A DNA stretch of 64,000 nt from Sciurus carolinensis (taxonomy: Eukaryota > Chordata > Mammalia > Rodentia > Sciuridae), in NCBI RefSeq assembly GCF_902686445.1, contig NC_062222.1:138154596-138218595 (forward strand), given 5' to 3'. Position 1 is the first letter of the stretch, and each line of letters opens with the position of its first letter. Of the stretch, positions 1 through 10,035 are shown piece by piece. The notes beneath the pieces were generated by a model. It did not search any database, was not told the DNA's origin, and was given only the letters and a program-made list of their open reading frames with translations. The position numbers and the translations under genes are program-made.

Positions 1-1784
1 TTAACTGGGGGAGAGGCCCGCCCACCCGTATTTGAACATACGGCTTCAGCAGCCGGGGCTGCACGTGAAGCGGAAAATCCCCCACAGCACAGAGCCGAGC
101 TAGAGCCGCGGCCCTGAGCAGCCCCAGGCCCTGGCTTCCTGCTGCACAGAGCTTCTCATGAAGAGCCTGAGAGCCCCGTGAGGGGGTCCTCAGCAGCCCC
201 TGCTCAGTGGGCACACCACAGCCAGCCGTCAGGCTCAGAGGCCAGGTCTGAGCCTTCCAGACCTCTGCATGGGAGAGGGCGGCTTGCGCTGGCCCACTGC
301 CACCTGGCCAGGAGGATGCCTGTCTTCGTTCCAGTCTCCCTGTGCCCCCGAGTGCCTGCCTGCTCAGGGGAAGGGGGCCAGGGCCTGGTCAGCCTCGGGG
401 GCTGGAGGCTCCAAAGGGCTCTCTGGAGATAAAAGGGCTGATCAGGAAAGACAGGTGGGAGGTTGCCCCAGCCCAGCAGAGTATTCACTGCAGAGTCCAG
501 GGTGGGGCAGAGTCAGGACCGGAGCGGGGAGAAGGGGGGCGGCGAAGGCCGCCATGATGTCTGGGCGCTTGAGGGGCCTTGGCCTGGGAGCACAGGGGCG
601 GGTCTGCAGGGGCCCGGAGCCAGCCAGGCTCCGGGACCCCACTGCTCTCCAGCCCAGGTCGCAGAGCCTGAGGCAGTGAGTTCCCTGGCCAGTCTCTGAG
701 GCCGGGCTGGGGTCCTCGCCACTGCTGCCACCCAACCCGAATGGCTGCTGACGGGCTGGGCTTTGCTGTGACACGAACGCCCGCTGGGCTCTCCTGGGTA
801 GAGCGAGGAGGCCTCCAGGAGCAGCAGTCCTCCAGGCGGGTCAGCTGCAGAGTGGCTCCAGCTTTTCCTGTCCATCTTGCATGAAGTCAAGAGAGGGGCG
901 TACAGATCCTGTTTCCTCTGTCTCCATGGCTGCCAGGTAGTTCTGGGCACGTTTTGTTCAGGCTCAAGGGCAGGACCCCCTTAACCAGTGCTCGGTGCCA
1001 GGGCTCCCACTCCGCCCTGCAGGGCCCGATTTCTTATCTTGACCATAATGATCCTATTGTACCCAGGCTTTTACTGGGAGCAGCCACAAATCCTCTTGGC
1101 AGGAAAGAAATAGATCTTTGGCCCCCAGGGCTTTCTCTTGGCCCGGAGTCCGCAGCTGACTCTGCTTCCCAGGCCAACTCCAGAGGACGGTGCTGTGCCC
1201 AACCGAGGGGGCCCAGGCCCTTTCACACCCTGCCCCCTCCCCGCCTGTGTGCACTTGGTGGGAGCCGGGGGGAATGGACCCAGGGAACCATCCTCCCAGA
1301 GGGGTCCCCCCCAGGCAAGGCGGACACCGCCAGCTCTGCCACTGCCCCTGCAGCACTGATGCATGCAGCAGCCTGCTGCTCAGACAGTGCTCACGTTCAG
1401 GGGTGCGTGTGCAGGGGTCCCCAGCAGCTCACAGCAGGCTCAGCTGCAGGATGGGATCCTGAGGTGGGAGATCCTTTCCTGGCCTTTGGAGACTTGGGTT
1501 CCTGCGTCCTCTCCTGTTTCTCAGCTCCAAAGACCCTGCCTTCCACAGGAGCCCCACCCACACCCACAGACTGCCCCTCAGAGCCCCTGGAAGTAGGGCC
1601 CAGTCCATGCCTGGCTGTGGGGAGCACGCGGCTGAGGAGTGACAGGTGCCCGTGGTGTGTGGCACAGGACCTGGGCACACGACCCCCCACCCTTGCATGT
1701 GGGGGGCAGCTGTGGGCCTGGGGAGGTGGCTTGGCTCCACAATGGGCAGCAGCTGTGGAGCCAGACGGGACGGGCCTGCGGGCG
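1..1784. other. Non-coding sequence, no gene recognised
   Basis: GC-rich single-copy sequence. Several reading frames of 60-295 codons are open, but the longest (954-1841, plus) starts at TTG and has no ATG for about its first 135 codons. I see no clear transposon, RNA gene or splice-bounded exon. Confidence 0.6.
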
Positions 1785-2075
1785 CCATGTGTTTTGATCT
1801 GCTGCTGCACTGGAATATTCGAGCCCTGCCGACGGATGTGATATAAAAATACAGCTGGCTGCCAGCAAGTGCCTCGCAACGTGTCTCCCAGCCGCAGCCC
1901 CCACCCGGAGCCGGGGGCAGGAGCCGGAGCCGCTTCTGGGAGCATTAGCAGCTCTGCCTGCTCCAGGGAACATCGTCCTTTGGATTCCATGCTGAGTTAG
2001 GAGGGGACCTTTGGATTGCCCCCCGGCCCCGAAGCTCAGCAATGAATATGCCGTTAATTCACACACCAGTGTGTC
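1785..2075. promoter_or_regulatory. Candidate conserved non-coding element
   Basis: This stretch has lower GC than its flanks, with a TGATATAAAA-type AT block near 1840 and CCGTTAATTC near 2050, and it matches no repeat I know. It lies about 3.2 kb beyond the ADRA2C 3' end. Enhancer function is only a guess from composition. Confidence 0.25.
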
Positions 2076-2188
2076 TGTGTGCACTCCAGCAGGGGCGGGC
2101 TGAGCCAGTGCAGGCACCCTTGAAGGCCAGCTGCAAGCCCCACCCATGCCAGCCCTTCCACATGCCCCTGTGATTCCATTTTGTTTGG

Positions 2189-2398
2189 ATATTTTATTTT
2201 TATTTTGGTATCAGGGATTGAACCCAGGGGCACTTAACCCCTGAGCCACATCCCCAGCCCTTTGGTATTTTGAGACAGGGTTTTACTAAGTTGCTTAGGG
2301 CCTTGCTAAGTTGCTGAGGTTGGCCTTGAACTTGCCATCCTCCTGCCTCAGTCTCCTGATTCTCTGGGATCACAGACGTGGCCCCATGCCCAGCCTGC
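2189..2398 (-). mobile_element. Fused B1/ID SINE (B1-dID type), nearly complete
   Basis: On the minus strand the order is a 7SL-derived B1 part with a [17 protein letters not shown] block, a tRNA-derived ID part (GGCTGGGGATGTGGCTCAG), and an A-rich tail seen as ATTTTATTTTTATTTT on the plus strand. This fused arrangement is typical of squirrels and dormice and is the main clue to the host. Confidence 0.85.
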
Positions 2399-3494
2399 GT
2401 TTCATTTTGCCTGAGCTCTTCTGAGAGCCTGAGGGAAGCCCTGTGTACAAGGCCTCGCTGCCGGCCCAGCGTGCCGCGCAGCACCACGGCTCGGAGCTGG
2501 TTCTCTGTGTCTGGGCTTTCTGAGGTTCCTGGTTGTGCTGCCCCCACGCACCAGAGGGTCCAGGCTACACAGATGCCTCTTGGCCCATTTCCTCAACCCA
2601 GGCAGGAATGGACGCCTGGCTTTGCACAGTAGACATGAAAAAAGAAGGTGGGCTGAGGCTTGCTCCATACGATGACAGCCACCACAGGCACGGACAGACC
2701 TGCTGCCCGACGGGGGTGGGGCAGGGGCACAGCAGTGGGGCCATTTCTCCACACAGAAATGTCTCCTTGGCCTGCAGGGGGGCCCTTGGGGCTCCCAGCA
2801 CCCTTGGGATGGAGGTCAGCACTCCTCCTTCATCCACGAAGACACCGGACTTGGCAAGGTGACAGGCCCATGTCACCATCAGGTAGGGTAAGAACCAGCT
2901 CACCCTGCCTAAGAGATAGCAGGCCACTGAGCTGTGAACAGCTGTCCCCAACCAGCATTCGGCAGTCCCAGCAGGCAGGAGGGCCCAGGTCCTGGGATTA
3001 GGAAGGAAAGGGGTGGCTATGCTGGCATTCGAGGTGAGCAAATGACGCTTTGCATGCTGCTGCAATTTGACCCCCAAGAGCCCCAACAGGGGGCAGTCAC
3101 TAACCCCAGCACCAAGGGCCCTCCAGCCACAGGTGACCTGCTCATGACCACACAGCTCCAAGTGACAGCAGGTGCTGGCCCAGGGTGAATGCATGTCCCC
3201 TGCAAGCCCAGGGGCTCCAGTGAAGGCCCGAAGCGCTCGCCATGTCTGCCCCCAGCAGGGCACCAGCAGCCCTGGACTACAGGGGTCCTGGCCCCTCTGC
3301 AGCCCAGCACCCGACACTGGCACCAGAGGCTCCACCCCACCACGAGGATGTTTCCCAAGACATGCCTGGACCCTGTCTGGGTCCCCTTCTCAGCTGCAGG
3401 AAGCGCCCCCTTCCCCATCACCTCCTGAGGGGCACAGGGCGGTGCAAGCGTGCTCGTTAGCATGTTACTCTATGACGGCGCCTGAGGGCTGCCT
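2399..3494. other. Non-coding sequence with one CTCF-like motif
   Basis: No gene is recognised. The 256-codon minus-strand frame ending at 2565 begins at GTG and has no family resemblance. The only site I note is a CTCF-like motif at 3083-3097. Confidence 0.5.
3083..3097 (+). promoter_or_regulatory. CTCF-like motif
   Basis: CCAACAGGGGGCAGT closely fits the CTCF core CCASYAGRGGGCRSY. It lies about 2.2 kb beyond the ADRA2C poly(A) signal and points rightward, toward the gene. Confidence 0.4.
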
Positions 3495-3590
3495 GGGTCC
3501 TGTTGCCAGCTGTGTGGCCACAGGCTGGTTTATTCATCTCTCTGAGCCCTGTGCAATGTGCTAATAATAAAATCATGAGCTCCAAAGATG
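3495..3590 (+). mobile_element. MIR SINE fragment
   Basis: The order CCAGCTGTGTGGCC, TTCATCTCTCTGAGCC and CTAATAATAAAATCATG follows the MIR core and 3' end in sense orientation, with the divergence expected of an ancient element. Confidence 0.7.
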
Positions 3591-5100
3591 TCATGCTCTC
3601 ACAGTGAGGGTGTCCTGGACTGGACAGGCGTCGGAGTGCTGGGCCAGGGTTCTGCCTTCCCAGCTGGCCAGTGGCTTGGGTGCATCCTGCAAGCTTGGTA
3701 AGATGCAGATCCTGGGGGGAAACTGAGGCCCTGGGCCTGGGAGTCCTTCCTACAAGAATGTGGTGGCTCCCTGGGCCCCTCCCTCTTCTCAGTGGTATCA
3801 GCCATGCCATCTCCCAGGGGACTGCCAGGGTGGACTGCAGACCCAGCTGGGCTCAGGGAGCTTTCAGCAACCCCTCCCTCACAGGCAGTTGTTGAAGCCC
3901 AACGAGAACCGGGTCTGTCAGTCCAGGCCTGGTGGGGGAGGTCAGGATCACGCTGGTCCCCCTCAGCAGCCCAGCCCCAGCTCGTCTCTGCACCAGAACT
4001 CTGCTCTGTTGGTCCCATGTCTGAGCCTAGCACACAGTGGGCATGAGTCTCTATGTGGACACAGTGTGGGGTAGCACCTGCCACTTCAGGCATCCTGAGG
4101 ATCTATAAAGCAGGGTGACAAGGACAGGCAGCAGCTCAGGGTCTTTTTCCAAGTGACAGCTATAGCAGGTCAGACTAGGAAGGGCCTGTTCTGGTGCCTG
4201 CCTCAGGGGTGAGGGGCTTAGGAGTGACCGGCAGGATGGAGGGCTTCGCTTCCCTGGGACAGACCCTGGGCCATCCCGGGACAAGAACAGACATGTGGAG
4301 TTGAGAGGGACGCGGGCTGACCGAGCAGCAGGGGCTGGCAGAGGGAGAGCACACGTGGAGAAACGTGGGGCCCAGGAGGAGGGCGAGGACGGGTGGTCCC
4401 AGAGGGGGTCCCCAGCAGGAGCCTCCTGCCGCACAGAGCTGCAGCGAGTCGGGAGATCCCCCTCCGTGTCCCCTGCCCAGGCCCTGCTTCCACCCCTCCA
4501 CCCCAGGAGCTGCCAGGGGCTGGAAGAACCGGCAGGGTCCTGGCTCGAGGGCCCAGCATCCAGGAGGCCCACTGTAGTACAGGATTCCCCTCTTCCAGTC
4601 ACTCTGACAGGGGCCGGGGGGACAGCCCTGGGAGGAAGCCCGGGGACCGGAGGGCGGGCAGGCTCAGCCCACTCCCCCTCGGCTGCGGGGCCTTCCATCT
4701 TCATTTGTCTCAGCATTGCTAACAGGGTTGTTTCCTCTCACACTGGCCAGGCCCAGCAAGCACAGGCTTCAGGTCTGGAGTAGGTCTCAGGGCAGCCTTG
4801 ACTGCAGCCCCACCCCATAGGAGGGGTCCTGCTTCTCCGGGCAGGTCTCGCCCCACCCTACCTGCTTCAAAGAGGCAAACCCAGAAAGTGTCCAGCGCCC
4901 CCGGGACTGGCCTGAAGTTGCTGGGAGCCTGGACATGGGGAGAGCCCCAGCTCCTCCCTCAGTGGCAGCTGTCTGAGAGGGGCAGGGGAGGAGGACAGGA
5001 AGGGAAATGTAGAGAAGACAGTTCCCCGGGGGTGTAAATCTGGAGTCAACTTTGCTTCTTAGCCACTTATGGCACAAGAATTTGAGTATTCATTCTGTTT
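3591..5100. other. Non-coding sequence, no gene recognised
   Basis: GC-rich single-copy DNA with overlapping open frames on both strands that shadow each other, as expected from composition. A weak MIR-like end (GCACACAGTGGGCATGAG) lies near 4030. Confidence 0.5.
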
Positions 5101-5114
5101 GTAAAAAAAGCATT

Positions 5115-5118
<4 letters not shown>

Positions 5119-5153
<35 letters not shown>
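5119..5153. repeat. Poly(T) run of 35
   Basis: An uninterrupted run of 35 T, flanked on both sides by AAAAAAAG (5103-5110 and 5154-5161). It lies about 160 bp beyond the ADRA2C poly(A) signal. No SINE body is recognisable on either side. Confidence 0.95.
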
Positions 5154-5161
<8 letters not shown>

Positions 5162-5289
5162 ACCCCCTCGTGCTCATGCAAGAGAGGAAGCCGACATCTG
5201 GAGGCCCCCAGAGCTCTCATCCACCTGGGGGTAGGCTAGGCAGGGGAGGGCCTGGAGGGTACCCCAGGGGCTTAACGACTGAGGGCTGC

Positions 5290-5814
5290 ACCCAATGCTT
5301 AGATTACAAAGGTTTATTTAGAAAATAGTTTGGCTGTTTGGGCTGTTTGTTTTTGGCAAACATACTTTAAATACTTTCAGTAATCAAAGATGGTCAGTGC
5401 CCTCTTCCTCCTTCTCCCCAGAGAGCCGTCACCCAGGTCTTGGGAAGTCAGCCCTTGGTCCCTGGGAATACCAGGTGGTGTGTGTTTGGGAGGAACTCCT
5501 TCTCCCCACATTTGGGGTAGGGGGTTGCATCCCATACTGCTGTGTAAACGCCCACCTCACAGTCAGACCCTGGCGAGGCTCCAGCACCTGGATCCCCAAC
5601 TCGAGCCCCAGAAGCAGCCCCTGGCTGAGATGGGAAGGCAAAGGGTCTCCCCTTTCTCCCTCTCACTCCCCGGAGGCCCAGCTGTCGGTCCAGCTTCTGC
5701 CCTGCTGCACCCTCTCTCCCCTGTGCCCTGGAGGCCAGTCCATCCCTGGTTCTCTGGGGAGAAGCCACCACACCCCGCCAGACCGATCAGGAATGAGGGC
5801 AAGTTGACCACAGG
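5290..5814 (-). other. ADRA2C: ADRA2C 3' untranslated region (inferred)
   Basis: This is the stretch between the stop codon at 5815 and the first good polyadenylation signal on the minus strand. The part next to the signal (about 5310-5390) is AT-rich and differs from the GC-rich surroundings, as expected for a conserved 3'UTR end. A length of about 520 nt is similar to what I recall for human ADRA2C. The cleavage site is inferred, not observed. Confidence 0.7.
5313..5318 (-). promoter_or_regulatory. ADRA2C polyadenylation signal AATAAA
   Basis: TTTATT on the plus strand reads AATAAA on the ADRA2C strand, about 500 nt beyond the stop codon. Cleavage is expected 10-30 nt further on, near 5285-5303. 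It is the only canonical signal I see close to the gene. Confidence 0.75.
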
Positions 5815-7194
5815 TCACTGTCGGAAGCCCCTTCTCCTGCGTCGGAAGAGGATGTGCTTGAAGGAGCGCCGGAAGTCCTGGTTGAAGACCGTGTAGATGA
5901 CCGGGTTGAGCGAGCTGTTGCAGTAGCCGATCCAGAAGAAGAACTTAAAGAGCGGGTCTGGCAGCTGGCAGGCCTCGCGGCAGATGCCGTACAGACTGTA
6001 GCTGAAGAAGAAAGGGAACCAGCAGAGCACGAACACGCCCATGACCACGGCCAGCACGAAGGTGAAGCGCTTCTCCCGCGCCTGGGCCACCTTGCGGCGG
6101 CAGACGCTGCTGCGCGCCCGGCGCCGGCGCGACAGGAAGAACTCGACGGAGCGCGAGCTGGCGCGGGACAAGCGCCCGCCAGGCCCCGGGGACCTGGCTG
6201 CTGCCAGGGTGCCGGGATCAGCCGGCGCGGCCCCGGGCCCGGGCACATCTGCGCTGCCCGTGCCCGCCTCGGCGCCCGCGCGCCGCCGTCCGCCCCTCCG
6301 CAGCGCGCCCCGGCGCCGCCGCCTCTCAGCTGCGCTGCTCTCGTCCGGCTCCACGTCGGCGCGCGGGGGTGCACAGTGCCCGTTCTCGCCCGCCGCCGTG
6401 CCCAGCCCGTTCTCAGTGGTTGGAGACGCGCCGTCGGGGCCCGCGGGAGCGCGCTTCTCGCTGAGTGTGCGCGTGCGCAGCTTGGCCACTCGATAAATGC
6501 GCGCATAGACCAGGCCCATGATTAGGCAGGGCGCGAAGAAGGAGCCGATGCAAGAGGATAGGATGTACCAGGTCTCGTCGTTGAGGCCACACTGAGGGTA
6601 GGCAGCGCCGTCCGGCTGGCGGTAGAAGGAAACCAGCGGTGGGAAGGAGATGACAGCCGAGATGAGCCACACAGCCACGATTGTGGCCTTGACACGGCGC
6701 GGCGTGCGCTTCAGGTTGTACTCGACTGCCTGCGTCACCGACCAGTAGCGGTCCAGGCTGATGGCGCACAGGTGCACGATGGAGGAGGTGCAGAAGAGCA
6801 CGTCGAGTGCCAGGTACACGCCGCACCACACCTGCCCAAAGTACCAGTAGGCCATAAGCTCATTGGCTAGCGAGAAGGGCATAACCAGCGTGGCCACCAG
6901 GATGTCGGCCGAGGCCAGCGACACCAGGAAGAGGTTCTGTGGGGCACGTAGCGCCCGACTGGTCAGCACGGCTATTACCACCAGCACGTTGCCCACCACG
7001 GTGAAGACGATGAGGAAGCCCACCACGGCCGCCAGCCCTGCCACAGCCCCGGCGGAATACTGGCCGGGCGGCGGCCCCCAGGTGGCCCCTGAGGCGTTGA
7101 CGCCCCCACCGCTGCCCCCGTCGCTGGCGCCGCTCGCGTTGGGGCCCTCCACCGCCGCCACCGCCAGCGCAGCCGCCAGCGCCGGGGACGCCAT
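5815..7194 (-). CDS. ADRA2C: Alpha-2C adrenergic receptor, complete and intronless
   Basis: This is a Gi/o-coupled receptor for noradrenaline and adrenaline, acting mainly as a presynaptic inhibitory autoreceptor. The 459-residue protein matches the family length (human 462). The N-terminus has a hydrophobic Ala/Leu stretch (residues 5-14), reported to affect ER retention in this subtype, and N-glycosylation sequons at N19 and N33. Visible class A residues are D97 in helix 2, C124 paired with C202, amine-binding D131, the DRY motif 148-150, W176, S214 and S218 in helix 5, CWFP 391-394 and NPVIY 430-434. The third intracellular loop (about 237-373) is long and Arg/Gly/Ala-rich with a basic run at 291-305. 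The tail ends in an Arg cluster and has no palmitoylation cysteine, unlike alpha-2A. The ATG at 7194 has A at -3 and G at +4. The frame stays open upstream to 7257, but only a GTG is available there. No frameshift or lost key residue is seen. Confidence 0.98.
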   Translation of the reverse strand: MASPALAAALAVAAVEGPNASGASDGGSGGGVNASGATWGPPPGQYSAGAVAGLAAVVGFLIVFTVVGNVLVVIAVLTSRALRAPQNLFLVSLASADILVATLVMPFSLANELMAYWYFGQVWCGVYLALDVLFCTSSIVHLCAISLDRYWSVTQAVEYNLKRTPRRVKATIVAVWLISAVISFPPLVSFYRQPDGAAYPQCGLNDETWYILSSCIGSFFAPCLIMGLVYARIYRVAKLRTRTLSEKRAPAGPDGASPTTENGLGTAAGENGHCAPPRADVEPDESSAAERRRRRGALRRGGRRRAGAEAGTGSADVPGPGAAPADPGTLAAARSPGPGGRLSRASSRSVEFFLSRRRRARSSVCRRKVAQAREKRFTFVLAVVMGVFVLCWFPFFFSYSLYGICREACQLPDPLFKFFFWIGYCNSSLNPVIYTVFNQDFRRSFKHILFRRRRRGFRQ

Positions 7195-7208
7195 GGTCCT
7201 CCCGCGAG

Positions 7209-7283
7209 CTACGCGGTCCAGCCAGGAGCCCGGGCGCAGCCGCGGCAGCTCGGGCACCCCCCAGCCCGGGTCGGCGCCCGCAT
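7209..7283 (-). CDS. Upstream ORF 1 in the ADRA2C leader (24 codons)
   Basis: An ATG at 7283 opens a 24-residue frame that ends in TAG at 7209-7211, only 14 nt before the receptor ATG. Its context has G at -3 and C at +4, so recognition would be moderate, with leaky scanning. The predicted peptide is rich in Arg, Gly, Ala and Cys and resembles nothing I know. If translated, such a close upstream ORF would be expected to lower receptor translation, because reinitiation after 14 nt is inefficient. It is a regulatory-ORF candidate, not a claimed protein. Confidence 0.35.
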   Translation of the reverse strand: MRAPTRAGGCPSCRGCARAPGWTA

Positions 7284-7512
7284 CGCCGCCTGCTCCTCGG
7301 GTGTGCCCGTCAGGAACAGCGGCGCCCCGCAGCCGGCCCTTGGCCGTGGTGGCCTGGCGGGCGGCGCGCCGGAGAGCGTGGCTGCCGGGCTCCCCGCAGC
7401 TGCCGCGCGGGTAAGTGCAGAGCTGGAGGCGCCCGGAGCGAGCGGAGACGCGGTGGCGGGGGGAAGGGGGGCAGGTCCCGGGGTCCTCACGCGGCCCCGC
7501 CCTCGGCCCCGC

Positions 7513-7647
7513 TCACTGGGAGCGTCCCGGCCACGAGCCCACGGCGACGCGGCGCCCCAGTTGGCGAGCCTGAGCGACTCCACGGTCCCGGCGCCCGGCT
7601 CGGGCGCAGGCTGCAGGCGGCGGTGGTCCCAGCGCTCCGCCTCCCAT
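7513..7647 (-). CDS. Upstream ORF 2 in the ADRA2C leader (44 codons)
   Basis: An ATG at 7647 opens a 44-residue frame that ends in TGA at 7513-7515. The start context is weak, with T at -3 and G at +4. It lies within the likely leader only if transcription starts beyond 7647, as the human leader length would suggest. The peptide is Gly/Ala/Arg/Pro-rich, as expected from GC-rich DNA, so chance occurrence is quite possible. Confidence 0.25.
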   Translation of the reverse strand: MGGGALGPPPPAACARAGRRDRGVAQARQLGRRVAVGSWPGRSQ

Positions 7648-7850
7648 TCAGCCAGCTAGCGCTCGGAGCGCCGGGACGCGGGCTGCAGCTCCTCCGGACC
7701 CCCGCGCCCAGCCTCCTGCTCCAACTTTACTTTCCCAGACTGGGCGCCGGCACTGCCGCCAGTCCTCCTGCTGCTCCCGGGCGCGGGCGCCCCCCGCGGT
7801 CCACGCTCGGCCGTGCGGGCGCCGCCTCGCCTGCCTTGCTCGCCAGTGCT

Positions 7851-7883
7851 GCGCCGCCGCCGCCGCCGCCACCACCACCGCCG
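7851..7883. repeat. GCC/ACC trinucleotide tract in the ADRA2C leader
   Basis: A run of GCC triplets passes into CAC/ACC triplets. On the ADRA2C strand it reads as a GGT/GGC tract inside the probable 5'UTR, which could form stable RNA structure and may vary in length. Confidence 0.7.
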
Positions 7884-7956
7884 TGCGCTCGGCGCGAGTG
7901 CAGCCGCCGGGCTCGGTTTCCAACTTGGGTCGAGTTGCGCAGCGGGGAGGGCGCGC

Positions 7957-7971
7957 GGGGCGGGGCGGGGC
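7957..7971. promoter_or_regulatory. Triple GC-box (Sp1/KLF-type)
   Basis: Three overlapping GGGGCGGGG units lie about 760-775 nt upstream of the ADRA2C start codon. The run could also form a G-quadruplex on the plus strand together with neighbouring G runs. Its role is inferred from motif and position only. Confidence 0.5.
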
Positions 7972-8160
7972 GCCGGGCAGGCCCGCGCCGCCGGCCCGGG
8001 GGGAGCGGGCAGGGAGCCCGAGCCCGCGGCCGCCTTGGCGAACCTGCCGGCGCGGCGCCGGGGAGGAGTCCGGGGCGGCGGCGCGGGGCGCGCGCTCCGC
8101 TAGGGCGCCCCCTCCAGGGTCGACTGCAGCCTGCGGGACTGGGCTGATCACCGACTGGCC

Positions 8161-8439
8161 TGGGCGGTGAGTTCTAGAAGCCTGCTCTTTCTAAGACGGG
8201 CGTCTCCTGCACCTCCCCCGGCGCAGTCTCTGGCGCGCGCCGGCGTGCACACCAGCGCGCAGCTTGGCTAGCTCGGGGTCCGTGGTCTGATTGGAGGGCG
8301 AGCCTCTCACAACCTGGCAGACGATGCGGCACCGCCTAGTGCGTACTGGTCCTGTCGGGCTTGGGGTCGGTGCTCCCCTGTAGAGCCACCTCCTCAACCG
8401 GCCTCAGTTCCCTCCTCTGCCAGCTTCCCAGCGCTGCTG
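8161..8439. other. Upstream flank of the ADRA2C CpG island
   Basis: The CpG density declines here. A plus-strand donor-like GTGAGT lies at 8167-8172. No gene or repeat is recognised. Confidence 0.4.
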
Positions 8440-8640
8440 GAGCATGATTCATAACGGCGGTGCCTGTGAAAGCCCAGGGCAAGCGCCGAGCTCTGCGCCC
8501 ATGTTGGCAATTATTGAAGTTTACTTCTTACGCTGCATGACCCTGCTTTTAAAGGCTGGGGGAATGTTCAAAATCACCGCCTCTGACAATCCCCAAACTG
8601 AGCTGCCGGATGAGGGCAGTTTTGCCAGAGTGCGCCCTAG
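8440..8640. promoter_or_regulatory. Candidate upstream regulatory element of ADRA2C
   Basis: This block lies about 0.3-0.5 kb beyond the CpG island and is less GC-rich. It carries CAATTATTG (homeodomain-like), GATTCATAAC and CTTTTAAAGG, the last giving a TATA-like TTTAAAAG on the ADRA2C strand. It matches no transposon I know. Regulatory function is inferred from position and composition. Confidence 0.35.
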
Positions 8641-9954
8641 GGAGAACCGCCCCTGTGCATCCATTATGCACTGTCACGGGGTCTGGGTTGAGTGTTGGGC
8701 CCTGGTCCCTACCCCCAGGCATCCTGGGTCTGTGAGAGGCAGACTAGGGAGGAGGTGGCCCAGGGACAAGCTGGAGGCCCTGCATCTTGCTGCAGGGTGG
8801 AAGTGAGGACCCTTCACACAGCCCGGAATGCATGCCCCCTGGTCGCGGGTTGTCCCTTGCCCTCAGATGTGATATGGCCTGTGCCCAGGAGGCATTGTGG
8901 GAGGTCTTTGAGTGGTCTCTCCTCCCCCATAGATTAACTGTGCCTGCTTTGGAGTCTGCTTCGGAGTTCCTGACTGGGGCCAGTGTTAGCCTCTAGTCTG
9001 GACTTTCAGGCTCAGGGGGCACTGCCATCAGAGCAGATGCCACTGTACAGCTCTGGCCTCCTGTGCACCGTGTTTGTCACCAGCAGATGGTACACTTGGG
9101 GCAGTAGGTGTCCAGCCATGGCCAGGCAGAAATCAAGCATTCTGGATGGTGGGCTTGCGAGAGACAGGGTTCGTAGTGAAGGACCAAGCCTCCTGTGCTA
9201 GTCCTGGGCATTTATGCAAAGAGTCCTGACCGGCACGTGAGAGGTGCCATCAGGGCGGGGGCCAGTGTCATTGTTAAGATGCCCTTCTGGTCCTGGAGGA
9301 TAATAAATGCCAGGACCAGGGCCCCTGGGGTGCATCTTCTGTGGAAGCTGCCCGAGCCGTGTTCTGTCCCTGGCGTGCTGGAGCCCGCTCTGTCATCACG
9401 TGCAGGGAGCAGGGAGGCCTGCCGTGGTGCCCGTTGTCTGGGGGACTGTGCCCACTCTGAGATGGGAGCGCCAGCACCATGGAGGCCCAGGGCTCCTCTC
9501 CAGCCTGCAGGAAGGTTTCCCCGGGGAGGTGGCCACGCTGTGTTTGGAGAATGAGATCCAGAGGTGGAGAAGTCTGCTCCCTGGGGGAGGGGGCTTTGCT
9601 CTGGAGGAGGGGCAACCAGAGGAGGAGCCAGGCAAAGGCTGTGGCATGGTCAGATGGTCAGGTCCAAGGGATGGCTCCTCCCCCAGCAGCTCCGCCCACC
9701 CTGTGGGCCTCCCCAGACCAGGGCTCTTGTCTTGAGAAGCATTTCAGAGGACAGGTGGGGCCATGGGGAGAATTCTTCCGGGCCCTGGCTCCATGGACAG
9801 CCTCATGTTTACAGGCAGTGGCAGCCCGGGCACAAGGCATTCACAGGAGGAGGACTAGAGCAAGCGCCTGGGCCCGAAGCCAACAGACTTCACACTGCTG
9901 GGGGAGCCGCTCTCAAGGCCAGGTCGGCCGAGGGCATCTGGAGTGCCCAGCCTA
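8641..9954. other. Non-coding sequence, no gene recognised
   Basis: Single-copy GC-rich DNA. The 260-codon plus-strand frame at 9479-10261 shows no domain and crosses a probable MER5 remnant, so I do not call it. Confidence 0.5.
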
Positions 9955-10035
9955 TGAGTGGCTGGCCCTGGGAGGGACACTGGCCTCCTGTTGCCTGATG
10001 CTGCTGTTGCCTAAAATGCACAGGAGGGGCCTCTC
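9955..10035. mobile_element. Possible MER5-type hAT remnant
   Basis: GATGCTGCTGTTGCC followed by TAAAATGCACAGGAGGGGCC resembles the middle of MER5A. The match is short and diverged. Confidence 0.35.

Larger units (their letters stand above)
7195..8160 (-). promoter_or_regulatory. ADRA2C: ADRA2C 5' leader and CpG-island promoter
   Basis: The region upstream of the start codon is extremely GC-rich and CpG-dense, continuous with the island that covers most of the coding sequence and falling off near 8110-8160. A triple GC-box (GGGGCGGGGCGGGGC) lies at 7957-7971, which would suit Sp1/KLF binding. No TATA box is seen close to it, so a dispersed CpG-island start is likely. Human ADRA2C has a leader of roughly 0.9 kb as I recall, which would place the start near 8.0-8.1 kb here. 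The exact start site cannot be read from sequence. Confidence 0.75.

Noticed and set aside
954..1841. A 295-codon plus-strand frame as a gene
   Set aside because: It starts at TTG, its first ATG is about 135 codons in, and an overlapping frame on the other strand is equally open.
5854..6525. A plus-strand gene antisense to ADRA2C
   Set aside because: The open frame mirrors the GC-rich receptor coding sequence and has no independent support.
7195..7257. An N-terminal extension of ADRA2C by 21 residues
   Set aside because: The frame is open to 7257, but the only start there is GTG. The ATG at 7194 has a good context and gives the family length and N-terminus.
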